Assembly: GCF_902859945.1 (NCBI RefSeq)
Contig: NZ_CADIKL010000003.1
Span: 124,001 to 188,000 of the forward strand
Source: Paraburkholderia caffeinitolerans
Lineage (GTDB): Bacteria > Pseudomonadota > Gammaproteobacteria > Burkholderiales > Burkholderiaceae
Reading direction: 5' to 3'
DNA length: 64,000 nt
The notes beneath the pieces are model-generated. The model did no database searches and was not told where the DNA came from. It saw only the letters and a list, made by a program, of their open reading frames with translations. Within the stretch, counting starts at the first letter, position 1; the number at the start of each line of letters is the position of its first letter. A program made the translations under genes and the position numbers. Positions 56,710 to 63,829 of the stretch are shown piece by piece.

Positions 56710-56999
56710 GCGCTAGCCTCCGCAAGTGATGCAGCAAAGGCTGCGGCGCGCTCTTTTCGGCGAGCTTCGCGCTTGCTCTCGGCAGTCTCGCCGATCGGCT
56801 TGCGCATCGACGCGGCGTCGACATGAAGGCCCGTTAGTCTTTTCGCCGCCTCGGCGATCGCGCCCGCGAGTGCTTCGCTTGGGCGCTTGCGCCCGTGCGC
56901 AATGTGTTCAAAATATTCGAAGGTGGTCCCGGCGAGCCCGCACACTTCGCGCGCCTTTGGGGTGCCGACCTTTCTCCAAAACTCGATCGCGGTGAGCAT
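56706..56999 (-). CDS. Cro/YdaS-like regulator, first gene of the leftward early operon
   Basis: 97 residues from ATG 56999 (AAGGAGG upstream; a TTG at 57002 also fits). MLTAIEFWRKVGTPKAREVC with AGTTFEYFEHIAHGRKRPSE is a Cro/YdaS-like DNA-binding fold. It lies across the operator region from the CI-like gene, as expected for the lytic-side regulator. Confidence 0.72.
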   Translation of the reverse strand: MLTAIEFWRKVGTPKAREVCGLAGTTFEYFEHIAHGRKRPSEALAGAIAEAAKRLTGLHVDAASMRKPIGETAESKREARRKERAAAFAASLAEASA

Positions 57000-57020
57000 C
57001 AAATTAGCCTCCTTGTTCAG

Positions 57021-57111
57021 CTACCGAAACGGTAGCTTATCAGGATAGGCGTGCGGTGGCGAGCAAATGATGCTACCCCATAGGTAGTTTCAAGCCCTAC
57101 CGATATGGTAA
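57021..57111. promoter_or_regulatory. Immunity switch with three operator-like palindromes
   Basis: Three 15-bp copies lie between the divergent cro- and cI-like genes: CTACCGAAACGGTAG (57021-57035), CTACCCCATAGGTAG (57073-57087) and CTACCGATATGGTAA (57097-57111). Spacing 52 and 24 bp. This is the expected place for an OR-like switch; which protein binds is inferred. Confidence 0.65.
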
Positions 57112-57160
57112 TCTGGCGCTTGTCGGATGTAACAACGCAATCAAACCGGGGAGTAGCAAA

Positions 57161-57568
57161 GTGGAAAACCAAGAAGCTCGAATCAAACAGATTCGTCGAG
57201 AGAACTTTCTTTTCCTATTCGATCAGTTCAAGGAGCGTGTTCGCCAGACGCTTCCTTCTGAGCCGGATCGCGGCATGCTGAAGCGCTTTGCTGAGCAGCT
57301 TGGTATCTCTGATAAGTTCGTTTCACACATCAACACCGGTCGCAAGCCTATCGGCGACAAGTCCGCGCTAAAGATCGAGGCCGCAATGGGGCTTCCGCGT
57401 GGTTGGATGGACGAAACCCATTCCGAGGAGTCGGCTGAGACCCTGTCGCCGATGAAGCAAGAGGTCGTCGCGATGGTAGTCGAACTGCTGAAGAGCGGTA
57501 GCGAAGAGGGCGCCGCCGAGGTTATGAAGCTCGTCCGGGAGAAAATGACTGGCGCGAAAAAGAGTTAA
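57161..57568 (+). CDS. CI-like phage repressor (XRE helix-turn-helix)
   Basis: 135 residues. The helix-turn-helix is MLKRFAEQLGISDKFVSHIN, then TGRKPIGDKSALKIEAAMGL. The C-terminal half is short and lacks a LexA-type peptidase domain, so RecA-driven self-cleavage is unlikely. Dimer contacts may lie in the C-terminal helix. It is transcribed rightward from the palindrome cluster. Confidence 0.78.
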   Translation: MENQEARIKQIRRENFLFLFDQFKERVRQTLPSEPDRGMLKRFAEQLGISDKFVSHINTGRKPIGDKSALKIEAAMGLPRGWMDETHSEESAETLSPMKQEVVAMVVELLKSGSEEGAAEVMKLVREKMTGAKKS

Positions 57569-57632
57569 TGCGCTTTGCATGCAAATTTTATTTTGAGGTG
57601 TTGGTTAGGTAACAAAATGTTTCTGCGTAGTG

Positions 57633-57647
57633 CTACCATGTCGGTAG
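57633..57647. promoter_or_regulatory. Operator-like palindrome after the repressor gene
   Basis: CTACCATGTCGGTAG, a near match to the prophage palindrome, 43 bp before the GTG of the next gene. Confidence 0.5.
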
Positions 57648-57689
57648 TTGTTTTGTGAGTAGGTCACAAGCAATGTTCGATATGGAGCC

Positions 57690-57929
57690 GTGAACGTGAT
57701 AGAAAAAGCAGTAAGCTTGGGGGCATCCATCCAAAATGTAGGGAGCGCATACCCCATCCTGGGGTGCGCGGTGGACGGGCCGGGTCTTTCCAAGGTGGGG
57801 CAAGAAACTGTAGGGGATTTGGTTCGCATGCTCAGTGCGATCGACGAGAGCGACGTCCCTGAAATTCACAATTTGGCTGCAACTCTGACGCGCGAGCGAA
57901 GTCGAGGAGGTTCCTCCGGGCTTGCTTGA
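57690..57929 (+). CDS. Small hypothetical protein in the immunity region
   Basis: 79 residues from GTG 57690 with GGAG upstream. Starts MNVIEKAVSLGASIQNVGSA. Helical and soluble, no domain recognised. Position next to the repressor suggests expression in the lysogen. Confidence 0.6.
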   Translation: MNVIEKAVSLGASIQNVGSAYPILGCAVDGPGLSKVGQETVGDLVRMLSAIDESDVPEIHNLAATLTRERSRGGSSGLA

Positions 57930-57958
57930 CGTCTCCGATTCACTCCAATACGATTCCG

Positions 57959-57973
57959 CTATCGTTTCGGTAG
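57959..57973. promoter_or_regulatory. Operator-like palindrome
   Basis: CTATCGTTTCGGTAG, one mismatch from the reverse consensus, in the gap after the small hypothetical gene. Confidence 0.5.
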
Positions 57974-58002
57974 CGGAAGACGCGCGTTTCCATCTTCTGA
58001 AA

Positions 58003-58035
58003 GGGCCGCTACGGTAAAACCGTCGCGGCCCTTTT
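58003..58035 (+). terminator. Rho-independent terminator
   Basis: GGGCCGCTACGG and CCGTCGCGGCCC pair, followed by TTTTT. It ends the rightward repressor-side transcript. Confidence 0.8.
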
Positions 58036-58119
58036 TGCTTGTTGCGCCTCAGCAACATTTATCCAATCGTATGAAGAAAATCCAGATTTAGGGGTTTTCA
58101 CCTAAAGTAGCCGTAATGG

Positions 58120-58134
58120 CTACCGAAACGATAG
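58120..58134. promoter_or_regulatory. Operator-like palindrome upstream of the RyR-domain gene
   Basis: CTACCGAAACGATAG, one mismatch from consensus. A half-site (TTCGGTAG) follows at 58151-58158. Together they flank the likely promoter of the gene at 58187. Confidence 0.55.
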
Positions 58135-58186
58135 TTGAATTTGTTAAATATTCGGTAGCCGTACATCTTTGGGAAAGGGGTTGAGA

Positions 58187-58564
58187 ATGAATGTAACGCA
58201 GGTCGCGCGAGTGGTTCATGAGGTCGAACGCGCATATCGGACGTCGGTCGGCGAGGTCGACGTTCCGTCGTGGGAAAGGGCGTCGGCGCAAGCGCGCGAG
58301 GGCGCGATCTTCTCGGTTCGCGCTGTCGCTGGGGGCTTCATGACGCCCGAGTCGACGCACGAACAATGGGTCAAGGAAATGACGCGTCTCGGATGGACGC
58401 GAGGCGATGTGCTCGACAAGAATGCGAAGACGCATCCGCACCTGATCGAGTACGCTGCGCTCCCGCGTGAGGTCCAGACGCGAGACGCGCTGATGGTCGC
58501 CGTCGTGCGTGGCGCGCTCGGAATTCGTGAGCCTGAGAACGACGAAGAGGCGGAGGCCGCGTGA
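58187..58564 (+). CDS. RyR-domain protein
   Basis: 125 residues from ATG 58187 (AAAGGGG upstream). The RYR domain pattern is ARVVHEVERAYRTSVGEVDV, PSWERA, then TPESTHEQWVKEMTRLGWTR and KTHPHLIEYAALPREVQTRD. This fold was named from ryanodine receptors and is found in some phages and bacteria, where its role is unclear (nucleotide or ligand sensing has been proposed). It is expressed away from the switch with an overlapping small gene. Confidence 0.85.
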   Translation: MNVTQVARVVHEVERAYRTSVGEVDVPSWERASAQAREGAIFSVRAVAGGFMTPESTHEQWVKEMTRLGWTRGDVLDKNAKTHPHLIEYAALPREVQTRDALMVAVVRGALGIREPENDEEAEAA

Positions 58565-58788
58565 CGGTTCGGCAGATAGTTTCGGGGCTGAAGGCGGACA
58601 TCGATCGGCATGTCCCGAAGCTCCACGTCCACGCGCCTGACCTTGGTGACGCGCTTGCTACGCTGAATCGGGCTGATGCATGGCCCGACGGCGTAGAGGT
58701 CAGCGTAAAACAGGCCGTCGAGTGTTGGCGCGTCGTCCAATACGTTCGCGAGCTTCCGGGGCCGCTCAGTGAAGCATTCAAGCTGTGA
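58561..58788 (+). CDS. Hypothetical phage protein, 75 aa
   Basis: GTG 58561 overlaps the RyR stop (GTGA). Starts MTVRQIVSGLKADIDRHVPK. No known domain. Coupled translation suggests a linked role. Confidence 0.6.
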   Translation: MTVRQIVSGLKADIDRHVPKLHVHAPDLGDALATLNRADAWPDGVEVSVKQAVECWRVVQYVRELPGPLSEAFKL

Positions 58789-59042
58789 GCGTCGTCGTAG
58801 AGGTTGAGGAGATCGTCCCACCGACGAAGCCGCCGTCGACGCATGCCTCAGAATCGGAAGAGCCCTCGGGCGATTGCCGACAATGTCGGTCCGCCGTCGG
58901 GCTCTCAGGGTATTGCGTGGTTTGTGGGATCTTTACGGCGCGGCCTTGCATTCGCCGCCTGCCTGGCCCATACAGCGGAGTTCGCATGCCTTGTCGTTGT
59001 ACGCGCATTTGGCCAGCGCTGCCGCATCTGCGGCGACGGTAG
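58785..59042 (+). CDS. Possible small zinc-ribbon protein
   Basis: GTG 58785 overlaps the previous stop (GTGA). The region GDCRQCRSAVGLSGYCVVCG has two CxxC pairs spaced as in a zinc ribbon. Its C-terminal third overlaps the leftward gene at 58933-59862, so the real end or existence is uncertain. Confidence 0.4.
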   Translation: MSVVVEVEEIVPPTKPPSTHASESEEPSGDCRQCRSAVGLSGYCVVCGIFTARPCIRRLPGPYSGVRMPCRCTRIWPALPHLRRR

Positions 59043-59862
59043 GCGTAGGGGCGACGGCGCGCGCATTTACGAGCGCGTCGAGGCAAGCGTTCCAGCCAAT
59101 GCGAAACTCGATCGACTTCTCGTAGCGGTCCTGCGAGTCGCGGAAGTAGTCATGCGCGTTCGCGACCAGATCCCCCTTCGAAAGGATCGCGTCGAGCGCG
59201 GCCGATGCGCGCTTCGCATCCTCCAGCATGTCGCCGGTGTCCAGGTTGCTGTCGATCTTGTTGATCAACTCAAACAGCGCACTTTCGAACGGGAGTGTCT
59301 CGTTTCGCGGCGCTGCCGCAGCAGGAACGGCGGGAGCGGCGGCGATCTGCTCGGGCTCGTAGCGGCAGCATATATCGAAATCGTGATTCGGGAATTCGCC
59401 CCATGCCAGGCAGACGTCACAGTCGTCGTTGTCCTGCTCCGGGTGTTCTGTGCAACGCGGCGGTCGGTGCTCGACGTTCGTCTGTACGGTTCGGTGCGTG
59501 ACGATTCCAGAGACGACGCTCGTGACTTCTTCGCTCCAGCCGTCGTCCAGATACCCGTCGATTGCCGCTTGGTGCGCCTTGTCGCGCGCCTCGTCGGTGT
59601 CGAATTCCTCGTACCCGCAGTCGTTGTCGTAGACGAAGTGCCGCATCGGCGCTTGCGCTGCATCGGAAGGGAAAGTGGGCGCCGCGGTGTCGCGCTCGCT
59701 CAGATGCTTTGCCAGCACGCACGCGAAATCTGCCGCGAGCCGTTGCTTGATATAGCGTTGGAAGTCGTGACGGCGAAGGCGCTTCGCGAAAAACTCAGCG
59801 ATGTAGCCGCGTCCACCATCGCTAGTTTTCAGGTCGTGCTCGCCAATGTGCGTCTGGTTCAT
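58933..59862 (-). CDS. Hypothetical phage protein, 309 aa
   Basis: ATG 59862 with GAGAAGCAAC upstream. Starts MNQTHIGEHDLKTSDGGRGY. Acidic middle with cysteine pairs (RCTEHPEQDNDDCDVCLAWG, a possible zinc site) and an alanine-rich linker near residues 185-205. Resembles variable phage early proteins, none named with confidence. Confidence 0.6.
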   Translation of the reverse strand: MNQTHIGEHDLKTSDGGRGYIAEFFAKRLRRHDFQRYIKQRLAADFACVLAKHLSERDTAAPTFPSDAAQAPMRHFVYDNDCGYEEFDTDEARDKAHQAAIDGYLDDGWSEEVTSVVSGIVTHRTVQTNVEHRPPRCTEHPEQDNDDCDVCLAWGEFPNHDFDICCRYEPEQIAAAPAVPAAAAPRNETLPFESALFELINKIDSNLDTGDMLEDAKRASAALDAILSKGDLVANAHDYFRDSQDRYEKSIEFRIGWNACLDALVNARAVAPTPTVAADAAALAKCAYNDKACELRCMGQAGGECKAAP

Positions 59863-59876
59863 GTTGCTTCTCTCGG

Positions 59877-60089
59877 TTATTGGTTGCGGACGGTGACAGA
59901 CCAAACGCGAAGCGCTCGGCGGTGACTGCAAGTGACCTTCTTCTTCCGGTAGTGGTAGGCGACTCGAAGCGCGTTCAGCTCATCGCTGAAGAGCGCGACG
60001 AAGCCGTCGGCCCGAATCTCTACAAACGTCGGTGCGCTTCCGGCGACCTCGGTCAGTGTGTTCAAAAGCACGGTCTTCGCATCACGCAT
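59877..60089 (-). CDS. Small hypothetical phage protein, 70 aa
   Basis: ATG 60089 with GGGAG six bases upstream. Starts MRDAKTVLLNTLTEVAGSAP, basic C-terminus. First gene of a leftward pair with the 309-residue gene. Operator-like palindromes lie directly upstream (60095-60145). Confidence 0.6.
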   Translation of the reverse strand: MRDAKTVLLNTLTEVAGSAPTFVEIRADGFVALFSDELNALRVAYHYRKKKVTCSHRRALRVWSVTVRNQ

Positions 60090-60094
60090 AAAAG

Positions 60095-60265
60095 CTCCCA
60101 TAATGGTAGTTTTACGTCTGCGAGGCAAAGATACCAATTTGGTAGTCGTCATGCAAGCCGAAATGCGGTGTTTCCGTGACTTGCGCTACCGAATAGGAGG
60201 GAATTTTAGAAAAGCGCTTGACGCTTTTACGGGGTTCCAATACCATTCAGCTACCGTAACGATAG
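60095..60265. promoter_or_regulatory. Cluster of operator-like palindromes at a divergent promoter
   Basis: CTCCCATAATGGTAG (60095-60109), ATACCAATTTGGTAG (60131-60145), CTACCGAATAGGAGG (60186-60200) and CTACCGTAACGATAG (60251-60265), all copies or near copies of the prophage palindrome. The cluster lies between a leftward pair of genes and the rightward late-side leader. Confidence 0.55.
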
Positions 60266-60303
60266 TCTATCTGAACGGTTCTTCTCTCTCGGTGCAGGGC
60301 TCC

Positions 60304-60338
60304 GGGGCCGCTTCCTGTTGTGGGGAGCGGCCCCTTTT
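60304..60338 (+). terminator. Rho-independent terminator
   Basis: GGGGCCGCT pairs with AGCGGCCCC around a 13-base loop, followed by TTTT. It would stop rightward transcripts from the operator cluster unless an antiterminator acts. Confidence 0.75.
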
Positions 60339-60917
60339 ACTTGAGAATGGGGGATCGTGCAGCGAGGTAGGCAGTTACGCAAGGAATGCCGCGTCTGAAA
60401 GCCGCATCGTTTGGCGAAACGTAGAAACGCCCCTTCGGGAATGGTTGTCGGCCCCGTCATTGCGTCCGGTCGGCGCTCTGCTGACGCGAGCAATGCGGCA
60501 ACCATCCCCGAGGGTTTCCGGCAGTAAAGCGGCGTGAGAGCTACGCCGCGAACTATTGAGCGACGCCAGCACGGGCGATTAGTAAATGCGTGCGCTTCTA
60601 TGGAGGGGCGTCGATGAAGAGATAGGAAGCCGCTAACGCGGCGCATTACATGCGCGATCGCGCTTGATGTGAAAAATCAAGTTGGCCCGTCTGTGTGTCG
60701 GGCTATCCGGTCCCAACAGAGCGCGCTCTAGTGAATCAAGTAGGCGACGACGCTACGCGTAGGCGTTCTCGGGAAAAGGGTTCGCAATCGATGTTTGCGG
60801 GATGCGGGACGTAGAGGTAAGTGAGATAGCGGGGGCTTCCTGCAAGCCCGCGAGCGGCGCTGAGCCCGTCGCCCCCGCAAGTCTTTAAACAGAATTCAAC
60901 CGCGAGGAGCGGAACCG
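60339..60917. other. Non-coding leader region of the rightward phage transcript
   Basis: About 580 bases without a supported gene. It holds an imperfect inverted repeat around CGGGAATGGTTG (about 60437) and CAACCATCCCCG (about 60490). It may be a structured leader or an antitermination region. Confidence 0.45.
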
Positions 60918-61049
60918 ATGCCGCTTCTTCTGTTTTTGCTGTGCGCGCTGTGGACTCCAGCGCTCGCGGCTCCCGGCGAATACGAGCGCGAGGCGCCGAT
61001 TCGCCGTTTCTACCGGACCAATAAGCCGACCCAAACGGAGTACGGCTAG
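60918..61049 (+). CDS. Short secreted peptide, 43 aa
   Basis: ATG 60918 with GAGGAG upstream. The signal peptide is MPLLLFLLCALWTPALA, followed by a basic tail ending TQTEYG. Small exported peptides are common in phage lysis or conversion modules. The role here is unknown. Confidence 0.6.
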   Translation: MPLLLFLLCALWTPALAAPGEYEREAPIRRFYRTNKPTQTEYG

Positions 61050-61091
61050 GTACGCAGTAGCCTTTAGATTATGAGAGTCCAGTAAAGATGA

Positions 61092-61340
61092 AAAAGCCCG
61101 TTGCGAAATCGCGCGGGCTTGTTTGCTTTCACGCATGGCGACTGATTCGGCGCGGAAACGGCTGATCGCTACTCCTCCATCAGTCGCCAATCGTGAGAGC
61201 AAGTCGCCCGTTTCGGCGGGCTTCTCACGCATGGCGGTGCTAAAAGGCTGTCGAGACCAACTCCGGACTAAATGCCGCGAGTCGATGGCGCCTAGCTGAC
61301 GGGAATACTAGCCGCGCTTTGGTCGGCGCAACGGTCAGTC
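61092..61340. other. Structured region with terminator-like hairpins and short repeats
   Basis: AAGCCCGTT...GCGCGGGCTT (61093-61120) and GCCCG...CGGGC near 61207-61221 are hairpins with partial T-runs. The words TCACGCATGGCG and CAGTCGCCARTCGTGAG each recur twice. It lies before tRNA-Gly and could be a regulatory or RNA-processing region. Confidence 0.4.
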
Positions 61341-61359
61341 GCCAGTCGTGAGGATCAAC

Positions 61360-61434
61360 GCGGGCTTAGTTCAGTGGAAGAACGACAGCCTTCCAAGCTG
61401 TATGTCATCGGTTCGATCCCGATAGCCCGCTCCA
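61360..61434 (+). tRNA. tRNA-Gly (TCC), phage-encoded
   Basis: Acceptor GCGGGCT/AGCCCGC, D-arm TAGTTCAGTGG, anticodon loop CTTCCAA (TCC), T-arm ATCGGTTCGATCCCGAT, and CCA encoded. It lies inside the prophage, well away from the attachment site. Confidence 0.93.
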
Positions 61435-61490
61435 TATTTAAGCCGCGCCCGCTCCCGTTCATCGGGGCGGGCGCTTTTGTTTCCTCGGTC

Positions 61491-62111
61491 ATGTTCGACA
61501 TTCGAGTCACGGCAGACGTGAAGAAGCTAGCGAAGGATTTCAGCTTCTTCGCGCAAGGGCAAATCCCGTTTGCGACGGCGAAGGCATTGAACGCCGTCGC
61601 CGAGCGCGTTCGCGACGAAGAACGCGCAAACATGCTCAAGGTCTTTGATGGGCCTACGCCCTTCACGATCAACGCCGTCCGAATCAAGAAGGCAACCAAG
61701 GCGAAGCCCGAGGCGACCGTCTTCGTGATGGACAAGACGGCTGAATACCTGGAGCCGTATGAAAACGGCGGCTTGAACAAGCTCAACAGTCGAGCGCTGC
61801 TGAAGCCGGTCAAGCAGAAAGTCAACCAATACGGGAACCTCCCGGCGCGAGCGCTTCAGCGCTTGAACGCGCGAAAGGATGTCTTCGTCGGCAAGGTCAA
61901 GACGAAGAACGGCGTCGTAAATGGTTTCTGGCAGCGCACGAAGGTGAAGCGCGGCAAACCGGGCGGATTGAAGCTCCTCGTCAAATTCGAGGACGCGCAC
62001 GAAGCAAAGCAACGCCTCAACTATCGGGCGGTCGCCAAGCGATCGGTCGATGCGGGGTTCAAACGGGAGTTTCTGAAGGCAATGGACGCGGCGCTCCAGT
62101 CGGCGCGTTGA
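61491..62111 (+). CDS. Phage morphogenesis-like hypothetical protein, 206 aa
   Basis: ATG 61491. Basic protein starting MFDIRVTADVKKLAKDFSFF with many Lys/Arg and helical blocks (FATAKALNAVAERVRDEERA). It resembles small phage minor tail or head-completion proteins, but the family is not certain. First of a run of rightward genes. Confidence 0.6.
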   Translation: MFDIRVTADVKKLAKDFSFFAQGQIPFATAKALNAVAERVRDEERANMLKVFDGPTPFTINAVRIKKATKAKPEATVFVMDKTAEYLEPYENGGLNKLNSRALLKPVKQKVNQYGNLPARALQRLNARKDVFVGKVKTKNGVVNGFWQRTKVKRGKPGGLKLLVKFEDAHEAKQRLNYRAVAKRSVDAGFKREFLKAMDAALQSAR

Positions 62112-62220
62112 GAGACCGGGAGAGATATGAATCGAATGCGAGCGAAGTTTGACCCCTTCCTTCAGTGGTTGGGGCGTCAGGTTGCAACGTGTTTTAAGCC
62201 GTGGGCGGGAGTCGCGTCGA

Positions 62221-62610
62221 ATGCCTAAGTTGATTCAACGCGTTTTTGCGCCTCGCCAGTCGGGCAAAACGACAGCCGCCGCGGCGCTAGTCATCGGCTA
62301 CCGCGAGATCGGAATCCAAGCGGCCTACATCGCAGAAAAGGAAGTTTGCGCGATTGGCGCCGCAATGCGCCACGGGATGCCGAGGGCATCCGCGTTCGGA
62401 TGGTCGCTGGAGCTTCTGAGTTCAGGGGTTCTCGACAAATATCAGGCGATCGTCCTCGACAACGCGGAACGGCTGCGCTCGATCGAGGGCGACGCGCTCG
62501 ACCTTCTCGCGCAGCGCTATCGGTCGCGTGAGGCGCCGTCGCCGACGATCATCGGCTTCTATTGCGGCGAGCCGCCTGACGAGGGAGGCCGCGGCAATGC
62601 AACGAATTGA
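62221..62610 (+). CDS. P-loop phage protein, 129 aa
   Basis: ATG 62221. RVFAPRQSGKTTAAAALVIG is a Walker A-like loop, and YQAIVLDNAERL a Walker B-like strand. Short for an ATPase. Perhaps a packaging- or DNA-related accessory. Confidence 0.6.
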   Translation: MPKLIQRVFAPRQSGKTTAAAALVIGYREIGIQAAYIAEKEVCAIGAAMRHGMPRASAFGWSLELLSSGVLDKYQAIVLDNAERLRSIEGDALDLLAQRYRSREAPSPTIIGFYCGEPPDEGGRGNATN

Positions 62611-62959
62611 AGTCGCCGGTCTCATCGGCTCGGCTCTCGACTACTGGGTCGCGCGCTCGATCGAGATGCGCAAGCCCGTAATCGTGGTCGAGAGCAACGG
62701 CGCGAGCGAGTGTCTCGTCGAGGTCGACGGGACGGTATTCGAGACCTTCGCGCCGTCGGCTGACGAGGACCTTTGCGACAAGATCGTCGGCGCTTCGCCG
62801 GTTCGCCTGATGCGGATCGGAACGCCGATCGGTCCCGCATGGGCCGCGCTCACGCCGACGGGGTTCCGGTTCATTTCGGTTAGCTGGAGGGTCGCCGCGC
62901 TTCGTGCGCTGGTGGCCCTCCGCTATGGTGCATTCGTTTTCGACGAGGTCGACACATGA
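62597..62959 (+). CDS. DUF2591-like phage protein, 120 aa
   Basis: ATG 62597 overlaps the previous gene by 14 bases. ALDYWVARSIEMRKPVIVVE matches DUF2591, phage proteins of unknown function. Confidence 0.6.
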   Translation: MQRIEVAGLIGSALDYWVARSIEMRKPVIVVESNGASECLVEVDGTVFETFAPSADEDLCDKIVGASPVRLMRIGTPIGPAWAALTPTGFRFISVSWRVAALRALVALRYGAFVFDEVDT

Positions 62960-63270
62960 CAGACATCGAACTGATGCAGCGCGCCGCGAAGGCCGCGGGC
63001 ATCAAGCTGGACGTATGGGAGGACCATCGCGGCGACGGTACGAAAGACATCAAGCTCCGTTTCGCCGGGGCGCCACATGCCGCGTTCGATCCGCTAGCGT
63101 CCGATGCTGACGCCTTTCAGGTGCTGATCGGCTCGGGCGTCCGCGTGCTGGTCAATGACCATACGGTCGTCGCGGACGCGGGAGCGATCCTTTTCAACTA
63201 CCACTACACGGGCGACCGTGCGGCGGCGACGCGCAAGGCGATCGTCGAGGTTGCGGCGGTGCTGGTGTGA
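62956..63270 (+). CDS. Hypothetical phage protein, 104 aa
   Basis: ATG overlaps the previous stop. Starts MTDIELMQRAAKAAGIKLDV; the segment AFDPLASDADAFQVLIGSGV resembles phage proteins of the DUF2591 neighbourhood. Role unknown. Confidence 0.6.
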   Translation: MTDIELMQRAAKAAGIKLDVWEDHRGDGTKDIKLRFAGAPHAAFDPLASDADAFQVLIGSGVRVLVNDHTVVADAGAILFNYHYTGDRAAATRKAIVEVAAVLV

Positions 63271-63515
63271 CCGGCGTCGCGACGTTGACCGTCAGCGGCG
63301 CGGTCGTCGGGCGCTTGCAGTCGTTTTCAGTAACAACGCAGAAAGGTGTTTTGCTGATGTATGGCGATGGCGTCCAAATGGTCGAGCCTGGTGGAGCGGT
63401 GACGCTCAGTTGTCGCGATGGTCGATGGGCAGTCTATTCGGGCGCCGCTGAGAAGCGCGAGCGCCGTCGGGCTCAATGGAAGGATGAACAGTCGCGCTAC
63501 GGGCGCAAACGATAG
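63267..63515 (+). CDS. Hypothetical phage protein, 82 aa
   Basis: GTG 63267 overlaps the previous stop (GTGA). Beta-rich start TGVATLTVSGAVVGRLQSFS, basic tail. No family recognised. Confidence 0.55.
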   Translation: MTGVATLTVSGAVVGRLQSFSVTTQKGVLLMYGDGVQMVEPGGAVTLSCRDGRWAVYSGAAEKRERRRAQWKDEQSRYGRKR

Positions 63516-63526
63516 GGGATCGTCAA

Positions 63527-63829
63527 ATGAAGTTGCTCGTTAAGTTTCATTGGGATTGCGGTCGTCAGGGTGAGGTCGACGGCCTTTTCGTCGTCGAGAA
63601 GGACGTTCTCGAAAAGGCATACGGGAAGGAAGTCTACTTCGGCGAAATCCTCGGCAAGCATTCCGAGGTCTCCGGGACGCTCGACCGTGGCGACATTACG
63701 GTCAAGTCGGAAGATCAGGACTTTATTGCGAAGGTCGAGGAGTTGCTCGGCTCGCATTTGAGCGGTTACGACCCGTTCGACTATATGCAGGAAGACGAAG
63801 ACTCGGAAGACGAGTCGGACGAAGAATGA
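63527..63829 (+). CDS. Acidic-tailed phage protein, 100 aa
   Basis: ATG 63527. Starts MKLLVKFHWDCGRQGEVDGL and ends with an acidic run (EDEDSEDESDEE). Unrecognised. Overlaps the next gene by four bases. Confidence 0.6.
   Translation: MKLLVKFHWDCGRQGEVDGLFVVEKDVLEKAYGKEVYFGEILGKHSEVSGTLDRGDITVKSEDQDFIAKVEELLGSHLSGYDPFDYMQEDEDSEDESDEE

Noticed and set aside
60375..60572. 65-residue minus-strand frame downstream of the operator cluster
   Set aside because: Basic low-complexity product, no ribosome site, and it lies over an inverted repeat.
60885..61232. 115-residue minus-strand frame in the phage leader
   Set aside because: It lacks a ribosome site and overlaps the better supported 43-residue secreted peptide and the hairpins.
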